From positions 1 through 55,928 of the forward strand of contig NZ_VRTY01000034.1 in assembly GCF_008017455.1 (NCBI RefSeq): 55,928 bases of DNA. The letters are read 5' to 3'. This DNA comes from Pontibacter qinzhouensis (GTDB taxonomy: Bacteria; Bacteroidota; Bacteroidia; Cytophagales; Hymenobacteraceae). The notes beneath the pieces were generated by a model. The model did not search any database. It was given only the letters and a program-made list of their open reading frames with translations, and was not told the DNA's origin. Positions 44,640 to 53,050 of this stretch are shown in pieces. Within the stretch, counting starts at the first letter, position 1; the number at the start of each line of letters is the position of its first letter. A program made the translations under genes and the position numbers.

Positions 44640-45019
44640 GAGAAAGTGCCATAGCCTGCTCTCTGGTAATTTATGTCTTGCTTAAATGATGTTACATAAA
44701 ATCAAATAACTTTATAGTCATCAACTAATTTGTAGAACCCTAAAACATTAAATTAAAACCTTTTAAGCTACGAAGCTGAAAAGTTTGCCAGGTGCACAAT
44801 TGACGATTTTTTGTGGGGGAAGGGGCCCTCGAAAAAGAGCGTTCAGCGAGTGGGAGTGCAGGGGCCCTCTATTCTCAGCAAGGAGAAAAGTAAGGCCTAG
44901 CCGGCGAGGTGAAAGCTAGCTTCAAGTAGCAAACCAAACTGATTGCAATACAGTTGGCAGAACGAATAAACATGCATTTAACAGTAAGCAAGATTAGCTG
45001 AAAATATAACTTCAGCTAT
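44640..45019. other. Gene-free stretch with G-rich structured core
   Basis: 380 bp with no open frame of note. The core 44780-44920 is richer in G and C, with a perfect 10-bp direct repeat AGGGGCCCTC (44821-44830 and 44860-44869), each itself nearly palindromic, plus CTAGC/GCTAG pairing around 44900. It does not match tmRNA, RNase P or SRP RNA patterns I know. Could be a 3' region of dxs or a small RNA. Confidence 0.4.
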
Positions 45020-46942
45020 CTAAATTTTCACCTTTACCCGCGCCCCCACCATTTCGCGTACAGCACGTTCTATAGCAGCCTGGTCGAAACCAGCTTCCTT
45101 GTGAAGCTCCTCCTGGGAACCGTGTTCAAATATCTTGTCGGGCATGCCAAGGCGTTTCACCTGGGCGGTATAGCCATTGTCAACCATAAACTCCAGCACC
45201 GCACTTCCGAAGCCACCTTGCAGGCAGCCATCTTCCACGGTAACAACTTTATCGTATTTGCTGAAGATGTGGTGCAGCAGTTCCTCGTCCAATGGTTTGG
45301 CAAAACGCATGTCGTAGTGCCCAGGCGTAATGCCTTCAAAGCTTAATTTCTGACAAACCTCCACTGCGTAATTACCAATGTGTCCAAAGGTTAGCAGAGC
45401 TACTTCCTCCCCCTCCTGCACCGTACGGCCTTTGCCGATCTCGATCAGTTCCAGTGGTGTACGCCACTGCGGCATCACCCCTTCGCCACGTGGGTAGCGT
45501 ATGGTAAATGGTCCTGCACCATCCTGAGAGGCTGTAAACATGATGTTTCGCAGTTCCTGCTCATTCATAGGAGCCGACACCACCATGTTTGGGATGCAGC
45601 GCATATAGGCTATATCGTAAGCACCGTGGTGCGTAGGGCCATCGGCACCGGCAAAGCCTGCTCTGTCGAGGCAGAAGACTACCGGCAGATTCTGCAGACA
45701 CACATCGTGCACTACCTGGTCGTAACCGCGCTGCATAAAGGTGCTGTAAATGTTACAGAACGGAATAAGCCCCTGTGTTGCCAGTCCGGCAGAGAACGTT
45801 ACCGCGTGCTGTTCGGCAATGCCCACGTCAAAAGCGCGATCTGGCATGGCCTTCATCATAATATTAAGCGAGCAACCAGATGGCATGGCAGGAGTTACGC
45901 CCATTATTTTTGCGTTCTGCTCAGCCAGCTCCACCAGCGTATGCCCAAACACATCCTGGTACTTAGGTGCCTGCGGCGTGTCGTAATGCTTTTTATAGAT
46001 TTCGCCGGTAATTTTATCGAACAGGCCAGGCGCGTGCCATTTGGTCTGCTCTTTCTCGGCCTGTGCAAATCCTTTGCCTTTGGTGGTCAGAACGTGCAGT
46101 ATTTTTGGACCCGGAATATGTTTCAGATCATTCAGCACCGACGTCATATGATGAATGTCATGACCGTCTATCGGGCCGAAATAGCGGAAATTCATGCCCT
46201 CAAACAGGTTACTTTGTTTCATGAGAGCCGCTTTTACGCCACTTTCTACTTTAGATAATATTTGCTGGGCATTGGGGCCAAACTTGCTGATTTTGCCTAA
46301 TAAGTTCCAGATCTCATCGCGCATCTTGTTATAAGTGCGGGAGGTGGTAATATCGGTCAGGTACTCGCGGAGGGCACCTACATTCGGGTCTATGCTCATG
46401 CAGTTGTCGTTGAGCACGACCAGCAGGTTGGCATTGGCAACGCCGGCATGGTTCAGAGCTTCAAAAGCCATTCCACCCGTCATGGCACCATCGCCTATCA
46501 CGGCAATGTGCTGTCGCTTATTTTCTTTTTTGTACTGCGAGGCTACTGCCATGCCTAAGGCAGCTGAAATAGAGGTGCTGGAGTGTCCTACACCAAAAGC
46601 ATCGTAGTCACTTTCTTTGCGTTTCGGAAAACCGGAAAGGCCGCCGTATTTGCGGTTGGTATGAAAAATATCCCTTCGGCCGGTTAATATTTTATGGCCG
46701 TAAGCCTGGTGGCCTACATCCCACACCAGCTGGTCGTAAGGCGTATTAAAAACATAATGGAGTGCTGTTGTGAGTTCTACCACACCCAGGCTGGCACCAA
46801 AATGCCCGCCATGAATCGATACTACGTCAATAATGTATTGCCGCAGCTCCTGACACACTTGCAACAATTGCTCTTCCTTCAGTTTCCGGAGGTCGGCAGG
46901 TTTGTCTATGGAGGCAAGCAGCTCTCCTGGTTTAAGAATCAT
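45020..46942 (-). CDS. dxs: 1-deoxy-D-xylulose-5-phosphate synthase
   Basis: 640 residues. Condenses pyruvate and glyceraldehyde 3-phosphate with thiamine diphosphate in the first step of the MEP isoprenoid pathway. Visible: HGGHFGASLGVVELT (His47), DVGHQAYGHKILTGRR, the thiamine-binding GDGAMTGGM...NDN, DGHD, the central catalytic segment VGIAEQHAVTFSAG, and DRAGFAGADGPTHHGAYD. The start is the ATG at 46942 (MILKPGELL); an upstream in-frame TTG would add nine residues. Monocistronic. Confidence 0.97.
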   Translation of the reverse strand: MILKPGELLASIDKPADLRKLKEEQLLQVCQELRQYIIDVVSIHGGHFGASLGVVELTTALHYVFNTPYDQLVWDVGHQAYGHKILTGRRDIFHTNRKYGGLSGFPKRKESDYDAFGVGHSSTSISAALGMAVASQYKKENKRQHIAVIGDGAMTGGMAFEALNHAGVANANLLVVLNDNCMSIDPNVGALREYLTDITTSRTYNKMRDEIWNLLGKISKFGPNAQQILSKVESGVKAALMKQSNLFEGMNFRYFGPIDGHDIHHMTSVLNDLKHIPGPKILHVLTTKGKGFAQAEKEQTKWHAPGLFDKITGEIYKKHYDTPQAPKYQDVFGHTLVELAEQNAKIMGVTPAMPSGCSLNIMMKAMPDRAFDVGIAEQHAVTFSAGLATQGLIPFCNIYSTFMQRGYDQVVHDVCLQNLPVVFCLDRAGFAGADGPTHHGAYDIAYMRCIPNMVVSAPMNEQELRNIMFTASQDGAGPFTIRYPRGEGVMPQWRTPLELIEIGKGRTVQEGEEVALLTFGHIGNYAVEVCQKLSFEGITPGHYDMRFAKPLDEELLHHIFSKYDKVVTVEDGCLQGGFGSAVLEFMVDNGYTAQVKRLGMPDKIFEHGSQEELHKEAGFDQAAIERAVREMVGARVKVKI

Positions 46943-47326
46943 AGAATTGTCTTTATAGACTTCTAACAATTTATTGCAGCAAAAGTTTGCTTTGCGTAAG
47001 TCTCATTTCAATGCCCGAAAGAATTTATACATAAACAGAAACATTAATTTCGGGTACTCTTTATAGCCAAAATGTAAAGTTAAATAAAATTAACTATATG
47101 ACCGCTCCAAAACTATCTTTCCTCCTGCGCTTTGCCAGCCAACATAGTACCATTCAATAGTTTTAGGCTAACAAATGTTTTTGTATACAGGGCTTAGGGT
47201 CAAATAGTTTAAAACTGAATTTTAAAAGAACAGCTGTTGTTGCCGGGCGAGGGTGCTTTCCTTATCCTGAAAATACTTATTTTTGTGTGAAGTGAAGCAT
47301 GTTACGCTTAAATTATAGCTATATAG

Positions 47327-48091
47327 GTGAGTTTCGAGATTAAATTACCGTTGTTTGAGGGGCCGTTCGACCTGTTGCTCTTTTTTATTGAACGCGATGA
47401 ACTAGACATTCATGACATTCCTATTTTCCAGATTACAAACGAGTTTGTGGGTTACATCCGGCAGCTGGAGAAACTGAACATCGAGGTCGCCAGCGATTTT
47501 ATCCTGACGGCTGCCACCCTTATGCGCATAAAAGCCAAGATGCTGCTGCCCCGCACCGAGAAAGACGAGGAAGGCAACGAAATTGACCCACGCCAGGAAC
47601 TGGTGCAGCACCTGCTCGAGTACAAGCGGTTTAAAGATATTATACCTGACCTCAGCACTATGGAGGAGCAACGGCTGGCACAGGAGAACCGCGGCAACAT
47701 ACACCAGGAACTCCAGCAAATCGCCAACGCCAACCACTTCGAGTACGAGTTGCAGGACCTGAGCCTCTACAAAATTATGCGCGTGTTCGACAAGGTAATG
47801 CGCCGCTTCGAAGAGGAGCAGAACCACCCCCGGCACACGGTTATTACCTACCCCTACACCATCGAAGATCAGAAAGAGTATATTCTGAAAGCCATTAAAG
47901 CAAAATATCGGATGACTTTTTCGGAGGTTATTTCGGCTTTCCCTGACAAGATCGGGATGATTTTTAACTTCCTGGCCATACTGGAAATGCTGCAACTCAA
48001 CCAGATAGATATTGAAGTAGGCGATGGCTTTAACGATTTTGTGTTAAGGGTAGCAGAGGGAGACGCTAACCAGGTAACAGAACTGCGTTAG
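47327..48091 (+). CDS. scpA: Segregation and condensation protein A
   Basis: 254 residues from a GTG start; MSFEIKLPLFEGPFDLLLFFIERDELDIHDIPI is the conserved ScpA N-terminus. ATLMRIKAKMLLP, the SMC-contacting helix, and the C-terminal winged helix FLAILEMLQLNQIDIEV are present. It is the kleisin of the SMC-ScpAB condensin that organises and separates chromosomes. The usual partner scpB is not adjacent. The 384-bp gap between dxs and scpA (46943-47326, divergent) shows only AT-rich DNA. Confidence 0.95.
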   Translation: MSFEIKLPLFEGPFDLLLFFIERDELDIHDIPIFQITNEFVGYIRQLEKLNIEVASDFILTAATLMRIKAKMLLPRTEKDEEGNEIDPRQELVQHLLEYKRFKDIIPDLSTMEEQRLAQENRGNIHQELQQIANANHFEYELQDLSLYKIMRVFDKVMRRFEEEQNHPRHTVITYPYTIEDQKEYILKAIKAKYRMTFSEVISAFPDKIGMIFNFLAILEMLQLNQIDIEVGDGFNDFVLRVAEGDANQVTELR

Positions 48092-48214
48092 TAGGAACAC
48101 GTTATACAGGTAAACTGCCAGCGAAGCAGTATTTAGCTTATCAGAATCTTTTAGTTTCTTTGCCTGCCACTTGCGAAACAGCTGCTATTGGAGGCAGGTG
48201 ACCACAACACCTAC

Positions 48215-49276
48215 ATGGACCAGAATAAAAAGACAATACTGAAGAGTTTTAGCCCTGTAAAAGTCCTGATCCCGGTGCTGCTGGGGCTTGGAGCTACGGC
48301 CTGGCTTTTTATAAAGGACGACCGCCTGAGTGAGCTAAAAGGCATTACCCAAGCTCACCTGGGATGGCTATTTGCCGCTGTACTGGTGCTTATTATCCGC
48401 GACCTGGGCTACATGTACCGCATCAGGAGCCTTACCGATAAGTTTCTGACCTGGCGCAACAGCCTCGATGTAATTATGCTCTGGGAATTTGCATCGGCTA
48501 TTACGCCTTCGGTGGTGGGTGGTACTGCCGTAGCTACCATTATCCTGAACAAAGAAGGCATACCGCTGGGCAAGTCGCTGGCCTATGTTATGTTCACGGC
48601 TGTGCTCGATAATATGTTTTTTATACTGGCGGCCCCGTTGGTGCTACTGGCTACACAAGGGCAGGTTTTCCCCACCTTCGACCTGGATCCTTCTTTTGTA
48701 GCTAACCTGCAAGTGGCGTTTTATGTAAGCTACATGCTTATTGCTGTGTATACGTTTCTCATGATATATGCGCTTTTCGTAAGGCCGCGAGCGTTTAAAT
48801 GGCTGCTGTTAAAGGTTACTTCCTGGGGTTTTCTGCGCAGGTGGCGGGTTGGTGCTTTTCAGCATGGCAACGAAATTATGTGGGCATCGCAGCAACTCAA
48901 AGGCAAAGATTTCAACTACTGGGCCCGTGCCATTATCTCTACGATATTTGTGTGGAGCGCCCGTTATTTCCTGCTCAACTGCCTGATAGCTGCCTTTACC
49001 GATGTTACCTTCGGCGAGCACATGCTGATTATATCGCGCAACCTTATTTTCTGGATCGTGATGCTGGTGGCTATTACTCCTGGTGGCGCAGGCATTGTAG
49101 AGATGGCTTTCCCGAGTTTTTTCGGCAGCTTTCTGGGCAGCTTCAGTACTATTGTAGTGGTGCTCTACCGTTTAATAACATACTACCCATACCTGCTGCT
49201 AGGTTCTGTGTTCCTGCCAAGGTGGGTGGCAAAAGTGTTCGGAAGGCCGGCTGCGGAAAAGGAACTGCGCCGCTAA
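48215..49276 (+). CDS. Lysylphosphatidylglycerol synthase-like transmembrane (UPF0104/DUF2156-type) protein
   Basis: 353 residues with about eight membrane helices. Characteristic pieces are RDLGYMYRIRSLT, LWEFASAITPSVVGGTAVATIIL and VAITPGGAGIVEMAFPSFF. The family is the flippase-like membrane half of MprF without the aminoacyl-transferase domain, and is common in Bacteroidota and Archaea; function is not settled. The ATG at 48215 is used: the frame also opens at a TTG at 48188. It is 123 bp downstream of scpA on the same strand. Confidence 0.88.
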   Translation: MDQNKKTILKSFSPVKVLIPVLLGLGATAWLFIKDDRLSELKGITQAHLGWLFAAVLVLIIRDLGYMYRIRSLTDKFLTWRNSLDVIMLWEFASAITPSVVGGTAVATIILNKEGIPLGKSLAYVMFTAVLDNMFFILAAPLVLLATQGQVFPTFDLDPSFVANLQVAFYVSYMLIAVYTFLMIYALFVRPRAFKWLLLKVTSWGFLRRWRVGAFQHGNEIMWASQQLKGKDFNYWARAIISTIFVWSARYFLLNCLIAAFTDVTFGEHMLIISRNLIFWIVMLVAITPGGAGIVEMAFPSFFGSFLGSFSTIVVVLYRLITYYPYLLLGSVFLPRWVAKVFGRPAAEKELRR

Positions 49277-49303
49277 GCGCTATATCGGGGCTGGGAGGCA
49301 GTT

Positions 49304-49340
49304 AAATTTTTCTAATGAAATAGCCCTTCCGGAAGCTTTT
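49304..49340 (+). repeat. 57-bp dispersed element, diverged fragment
   Basis: AAATTTTTCTAATGAAATAG then CCCTTCCGGAAGCTTTTT. The CTTCCGGAAG palindrome is perfect but the CCAAGGGT end is missing. Placed 27 bp after the preceding stop codon. Confidence 0.65.
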
Positions 49341-49398
49341 TAACTGTATTAGATGCCAGACCTCAGGCATGTCTGAGAAAGAGATTGTTGATAGTTCA

Positions 49399-49446
49399 TC
49401 TGCTTTGCCCAGACACTCGCAGGAGCTGCGCACGCTACGAGGTCTT
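49399..49446. repeat. Intergenic repeat, about 48-bp family, copy 2
   Basis: TCTGCTTTGCCCAGACACTC, GCAGGAGCTGCGCACGCTAC, GAGGTCTT: the partner of 37534-37583. Substitutions in the outer stem (CTCG/CGAG here, CTC/GAG in the other) keep pairing. Confidence 0.75.
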
Positions 49447-49504
49447 AGCGCTCCTTTATAAACCAACCATTTAACAAGTAAGCCATTAAACTAATTTAAG
49501 CAGC

Positions 49505-49561
49505 AATTATTCTAATGAAAATGGCCTTCCAATGGTTTTTTTGATGCAAAGAGCCAAGGCT
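49505..49561 (+). repeat. 57-bp dispersed element, copy 16
   Basis: AATTATTCTAATGAAAATGG to GAGCCAAGGCT, 34 bp before the FAD monooxygenase start. Its sequence makes a false upstream start (49532) seem open. Confidence 0.88.
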
Positions 49562-49594
49562 ATTTTTGAAATATCTAAACTCAGAAAGCGAAGC

Positions 49595-50740
49595 ATGAAA
49601 GTAGCTATAGTTGGTGGTGGAATAGGTGGTTTGTGCACTGGCATTGCGCTGCAACAAATGGGCATAGAGGCAACAGTCTACGAGGCTGCTCCTGAACTGA
49701 AACCAGTTGGTGCAGGTGTAGGCCTGGCTGCCAATGCCATACAGGCGCTGACCAGGCTAGGCGTGGCAGAAAAAGTGGTGGCTCGCGGCAAGCAACTACA
49801 GGCACTGACTATTCTGGACGAGCGTGGCAACGTAATCAGCGATATGGACACGCGCCCGCTCAGCAGCAAATACGGCATCAACAACTTTGTAATACACCGC
49901 GCCGACCTGCACGATGTGCTGCACCAGCACCTGCAGCCCGATACGCTTTCCCTGAACAAGCGCTGCCAGCACATAAAGCAGCAGGGCGAGCAGGTACACG
50001 TAACTTTCACCGATGGCACCCAAACCACCACCGATCTGCTGATTGCAGCAGATGGTATAAGCTCGGTGGTGCGGCGGCAACTGTTGCCACAGAGCCAGCC
50101 GCGCTATGCCGGCTACACTTGCTGGCGCGGCATTGTCGAGAACCCTGGCGTGCAGATAAACAACATGATCTCTGCCGAAACCTGGGCACCGCAAGGGCGG
50201 GTAGGCATTGCGCCGCTGCAGGGCAATACGATTTACTGGTACGCCTGCCTTAATGCGCCTGCACAGGATGAACGCATGCGCCTGATGACACCGCAGCAGC
50301 TGGCAGAGCATTTCCATAACTTGCCGCCCGCCGTACCCGCCATACTGGCGGCCACCAAACCCGGGCAACTCATCTGGGGAGATATTGCCGACCTGAAGCC
50401 GCTGAAGCAGTTTGTATACGGCCGTATTGTGTTACTTGGCGATGCTGCTCATGCTACCACACCCAACATGGGGCAGGGTGCGTGCCAGGCCATAGAAGAT
50501 GCTGTGGTGCTGGGGCAGTGCCTGCAGCAGGAGCAGGATGTAGCGGTTGCTTTAGAAAAAAATTACCAAAAGCGCAGAGTAGCACGCACAGCAAAGGTTA
50601 TCAGGCTTTCGCGCTTGTTAGGGGAAGTATCGCAGTGGGAGAATCCGTTGCTTTATCGCAGCCGCAATGCGCTGTTCCGGCTCACGCCAAAAGCAATGAC
50701 GCAACGCCAGATGGAATGGCTATATGAGGTTGATTTTTGA
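49595..50740 (+). CDS. FAD-dependent monooxygenase (PHBH/UbiH-like)
   Basis: 381 residues. The start MKVAIVGGGIGGLCTGIAL is the FAD dinucleotide-binding motif. Also seen are the DG motif LIAADGISSVVR and GDAAHATTPNMGQGACQAIED (Asp283), the second FAD site of this family. These enzymes hydroxylate aromatic rings or related substrates with NAD(P)H and O2; the substrate here is unknown. The frame opens upstream at 49532 inside a repeat, but the family starts at this methionine. Single gene. Confidence 0.92.
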   Translation: MKVAIVGGGIGGLCTGIALQQMGIEATVYEAAPELKPVGAGVGLAANAIQALTRLGVAEKVVARGKQLQALTILDERGNVISDMDTRPLSSKYGINNFVIHRADLHDVLHQHLQPDTLSLNKRCQHIKQQGEQVHVTFTDGTQTTTDLLIAADGISSVVRRQLLPQSQPRYAGYTCWRGIVENPGVQINNMISAETWAPQGRVGIAPLQGNTIYWYACLNAPAQDERMRLMTPQQLAEHFHNLPPAVPAILAATKPGQLIWGDIADLKPLKQFVYGRIVLLGDAAHATTPNMGQGACQAIEDAVVLGQCLQQEQDVAVALEKNYQKRRVARTAKVIRLSRLLGEVSQWENPLLYRSRNALFRLTPKAMTQRQMEWLYEVDF

Positions 50741-50790
50741 GAAGCCGTGCTAGTTATGACATCACGAATCATTTGCCAGGTTAATCCCTC

Positions 50791-50830
50791 AATTATTCTA
50801 ATAAAAACAGCCTTCCGGAGCCAAATTAGG
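50791..50830 (+). repeat. 57-bp dispersed element, fragment
   Basis: AATTATTCTAATAAAAACAG then CCTTCCGGAGCCAAATTAGG. The start is intact and the CCAAGGGT end is degraded. 50 bp after the monooxygenase stop codon. Confidence 0.75.
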
Positions 50831-50889
50831 TGTAAATGGCTTTGGTGCCGAACCCGGCAGATTAACCTTTACTGAGCGCCAGCTATTGT

Positions 50890-51564
50890 TTACATTCTGA
50901 CTCCTATTTCAAAAATAAGCAGCCCATAATTATCTGTCCGGTAGTTTTTCAAATCACCTCTTATTCTATTTATAAGGCCGTGTTCATACCTAAGATTAAA
51001 CAGCGTTGCCTGAGCCTTGTAAGAAAGTTCTAGTGGTAGTATAGGCACAAGTGGCTTATAATGCCGGTTCCGCCTGATCGATTTATCCGAATGTTCTGTT
51101 TCGGGCAGGCGTGACAGGGAAAAAAGCATAACTTGCGCTCCAAGGCCTGTGCCTACAGAGAATTTTTCTGCGAAAGCGTAATGAGCAGTACCTGTCGCCC
51201 CTATTGTGAAGTCTGAAGAACTTGCCAGGAACGGTTCGCGCGGGTTATTGTTCTCATCTATTAAGATCATGGGCTCATCCCAGTAGGTATACCTGGAGAG
51301 GTTTGCCTGCCCTTTCAGTTTCAGGTTACGGATTGTGGTTGGCTTAAATATTGTAAAGCCAGCACCCATGCCCCCAATCAGCAATTTAGGATCTGTCTCT
51401 TTGTCGTACCATAAAATGGGAAATACACCCTTGTCAGGATTCTGAACCGGCAGATATAAGTTGCCGTTTAAGGTTATAAAATACTCTTTATCAGAATTTT
51501 GACAAAATGAAGGCGCTGAAATTGCCAGCAGCAAAAACAGCGTCAGGTAGCATGTCAGCTTCAT
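50890..51564 (-). CDS. Predicted outer-membrane beta-barrel protein, unknown
   Basis: 224 residues with a signal peptide (MKLTCYLTLFLLLAISAPSFC). The body alternates hydrophobic and polar residues in strands with Asn/Asp turns (YFITLNGNLYLPVQN, FTIGATGTAHYAFAEKFSVG, SYKAQATLFNLRYEH), ending in NYGLLIFEIGVRM. This suggests a small barrel of about eight strands, although the last residue is Met rather than Phe. No family was recognised. Its ATG overlaps the stop of the preceding gene (ATGA), so the two are translated together. Confidence 0.7.
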   Translation of the reverse strand: MKLTCYLTLFLLLAISAPSFCQNSDKEYFITLNGNLYLPVQNPDKGVFPILWYDKETDPKLLIGGMGAGFTIFKPTTIRNLKLKGQANLSRYTYWDEPMILIDENNNPREPFLASSSDFTIGATGTAHYAFAEKFSVGTGLGAQVMLFSLSRLPETEHSDKSIRRNRHYKPLVPILPLELSYKAQATLFNLRYEHGLINRIRGDLKNYRTDNYGLLIFEIGVRM

Positions 51565-51890
51565 AGTTTCAAAAAAGCACGCGTGGCGACTATTTTATCT
51601 GCTTTCAGTATTACCTGATACTTCCCAACTGGCTGATCACTTAAGTCAAGTTGAAAGTTGTTAGATCCGGTGGTAATGTTCCGTTCCAGCATCACCTTCC
51701 CCTTTGTATCAAATACCTGCAGCACGTAAGGCTTGTTCTCGCTGTTGTCTACTATAATCTGCGTAGTATAGAAAGCCGGATTCGGGAATACCTGCAGTAC
51801 ATGAGAAGTGATTGGCTCTATGTCAGGTTTGTCGTTGCAACTTATAAAACAGATACAAGCCAGAATTAAGGCTGAGATATACTTTGTCAT
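51561..51890 (-). CDS. Stand-alone T9SS-type sorting domain lipoprotein
   Basis: 109 residues. An SPII signal (ICFISC) is followed by a short linker and then almost only a type A sorting-domain fold: LQVFPNPAFYTTQIIVDN ... VLQVFDTKGKVMLERNI ... LDLSDQPVGKYQVILKADK ... RAFLKL. Normally this domain is the C-terminal tag of a large T9SS cargo; here there is no cargo. It overlaps the barrel gene by four bases. It may be a remnant or a small surface protein in its own right. Confidence 0.75.
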   Translation of the reverse strand: MTKYISALILACICFISCNDKPDIEPITSHVLQVFPNPAFYTTQIIVDNSENKPYVLQVFDTKGKVMLERNITTGSNNFQLDLSDQPVGKYQVILKADKIVATRAFLKL

Positions 51891-51902
51891 GGTGCCTTTA
51901 GA

Positions 51903-51923
51903 GCTTCGCCAAATTAAAAATTA
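51903..51923 (+). repeat. Short intergenic repeat, 21-22 bp family, copy 3
   Basis: GCTTCGCCAAATTAAAAATT(A), identical to 41062-41082, 13 bp upstream of the lipoprotein's ATG. Confidence 0.7.
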
Positions 51924-52111
51924 GAAATGTTGGATAATGTGCTTTCATAGCCCTTATTAAGACATTTTTACCCGTTTTTCATTTGCGGGTTGCTGATTTA
52001 TTACGACAGCTTTAGTTTGCTATTTGAATAAGGTTTATAAATTTAGCAATATTGATTATTTGTCAGCTATGAAATCAAGGCACAGATTTAAATATTTTTT
52101 ACCACAAAACC

Positions 52112-53050
52112 TTAATTAGCCCGCTTCAGGTACCGGAACAACTCACTGTCGGTAGACACGACGATGCTGGTCTTCTCGTCGAAAGATTTTTCGAGCGTTT
52201 CCATCGATTTCAGGAAATTATAGAGCTCTTTTGTCTGGGTATTGCGGTTGTAAGCTGCGGCATAAATAGAGGTAGCCTCCGCATCTGCTTTACCCCTGAT
52301 CTGCTCAGACTCCCGAACCGCCTCCGACTTGATCTTGGCCAGGTCGCGTTCTTTGTTGCCTTGTATTTTCCGGGCTTCGCCCTGGCCTTCGGAGCGGAAC
52401 TGGTCTGCAATACGGTCGCGCTCACTTTTCATGCGGTCGTATACCCGGTTGCGCACCTCATCTACATAATTCATGCGCTTAAACCTGAAGTCCAGAATCC
52501 TGATGCCCAGGTCTGCTGTTCGCTCATTGGCTCTTTTTAAGATCAGGGCCTCAATTTTTTCTCTGCCTACCGTTATTTTTTCCAGTACCTCAAGGTCTTC
52601 CATGTAATCTTCAGATACCTCTGGCTCACGGTTAGTAGAGCGCACGATGTCCAGCAGTTCGTGGCTGGCTATGGCGTTTCTGGTTTCACCGTCCAGAATA
52701 TCGTCGAGCCTGGACTGGCCGGAGCGCTCATCGCGGAGGCGGATAAAAAACTGCAGCGGATTGGTGATCTGCCAGCGGGCGTAGGTGTCTACAAATATAA
52801 ATTTCTTGTCTTTGGTTGGTACCTGGTTGGCATCGCCGTCCCACTCTAAAAAGCGCTTATCGAAGAACTGCACCTTCTGCACAACCGGTACCCGGAAGTT
52901 GAGACCCGGCTTTGTGCGAGGCTCGCCCACAGGCTTGCCGAATTGCGTTACAATAGCCTGCTGTGTTTCATCCAAAACAAAAACACTGCTGAAAGCTAAG
53001 GTCACCACTACAAGGGCTACTACAAGATATATGATTCTGGAAGTTCTCAT
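52112..53050 (-). CDS. hflC: HflC: SPFH-family membrane protein regulating FtsH protease
   Basis: 312 residues. One N-terminal membrane segment (IIYLVVALVVVTLAFSSVFVL), then the SPFH/band-7 domain (about 20-220): ETQQAIVTQFGKPVG, KPGLNFRVPVVQKV, FVDTYARWQI. A charged coiled-coil region follows (FRSEGQGEARKIQGNKERDL). The partner hflK lies just upstream and its stop codon overlaps the ATG. HflKC form a large cage around FtsH and limit its access to membrane substrates. Confidence 0.93.
   Translation of the reverse strand: MRTSRIIYLVVALVVVTLAFSSVFVLDETQQAIVTQFGKPVGEPRTKPGLNFRVPVVQKVQFFDKRFLEWDGDANQVPTKDKKFIFVDTYARWQITNPLQFFIRLRDERSGQSRLDDILDGETRNAIASHELLDIVRSTNREPEVSEDYMEDLEVLEKITVGREKIEALILKRANERTADLGIRILDFRFKRMNYVDEVRNRVYDRMKSERDRIADQFRSEGQGEARKIQGNKERDLAKIKSEAVRESEQIRGKADAEATSIYAAAYNRNTQTKELYNFLKSMETLEKSFDEKTSIVVSTDSELFRYLKRAN

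Noticed and set aside
44780..44920. tmRNA, RNase P RNA or SRP RNA
   Set aside because: None of the conserved core sequences of these RNAs could be found on either strand; only unspecific hairpins and a duplicated 10-mer are present.
49532..49594. Upstream start for the FAD monooxygenase
   Set aside because: The extra residues are translated repeat element; the FAD-binding motif of the family begins at the methionine at 49595.
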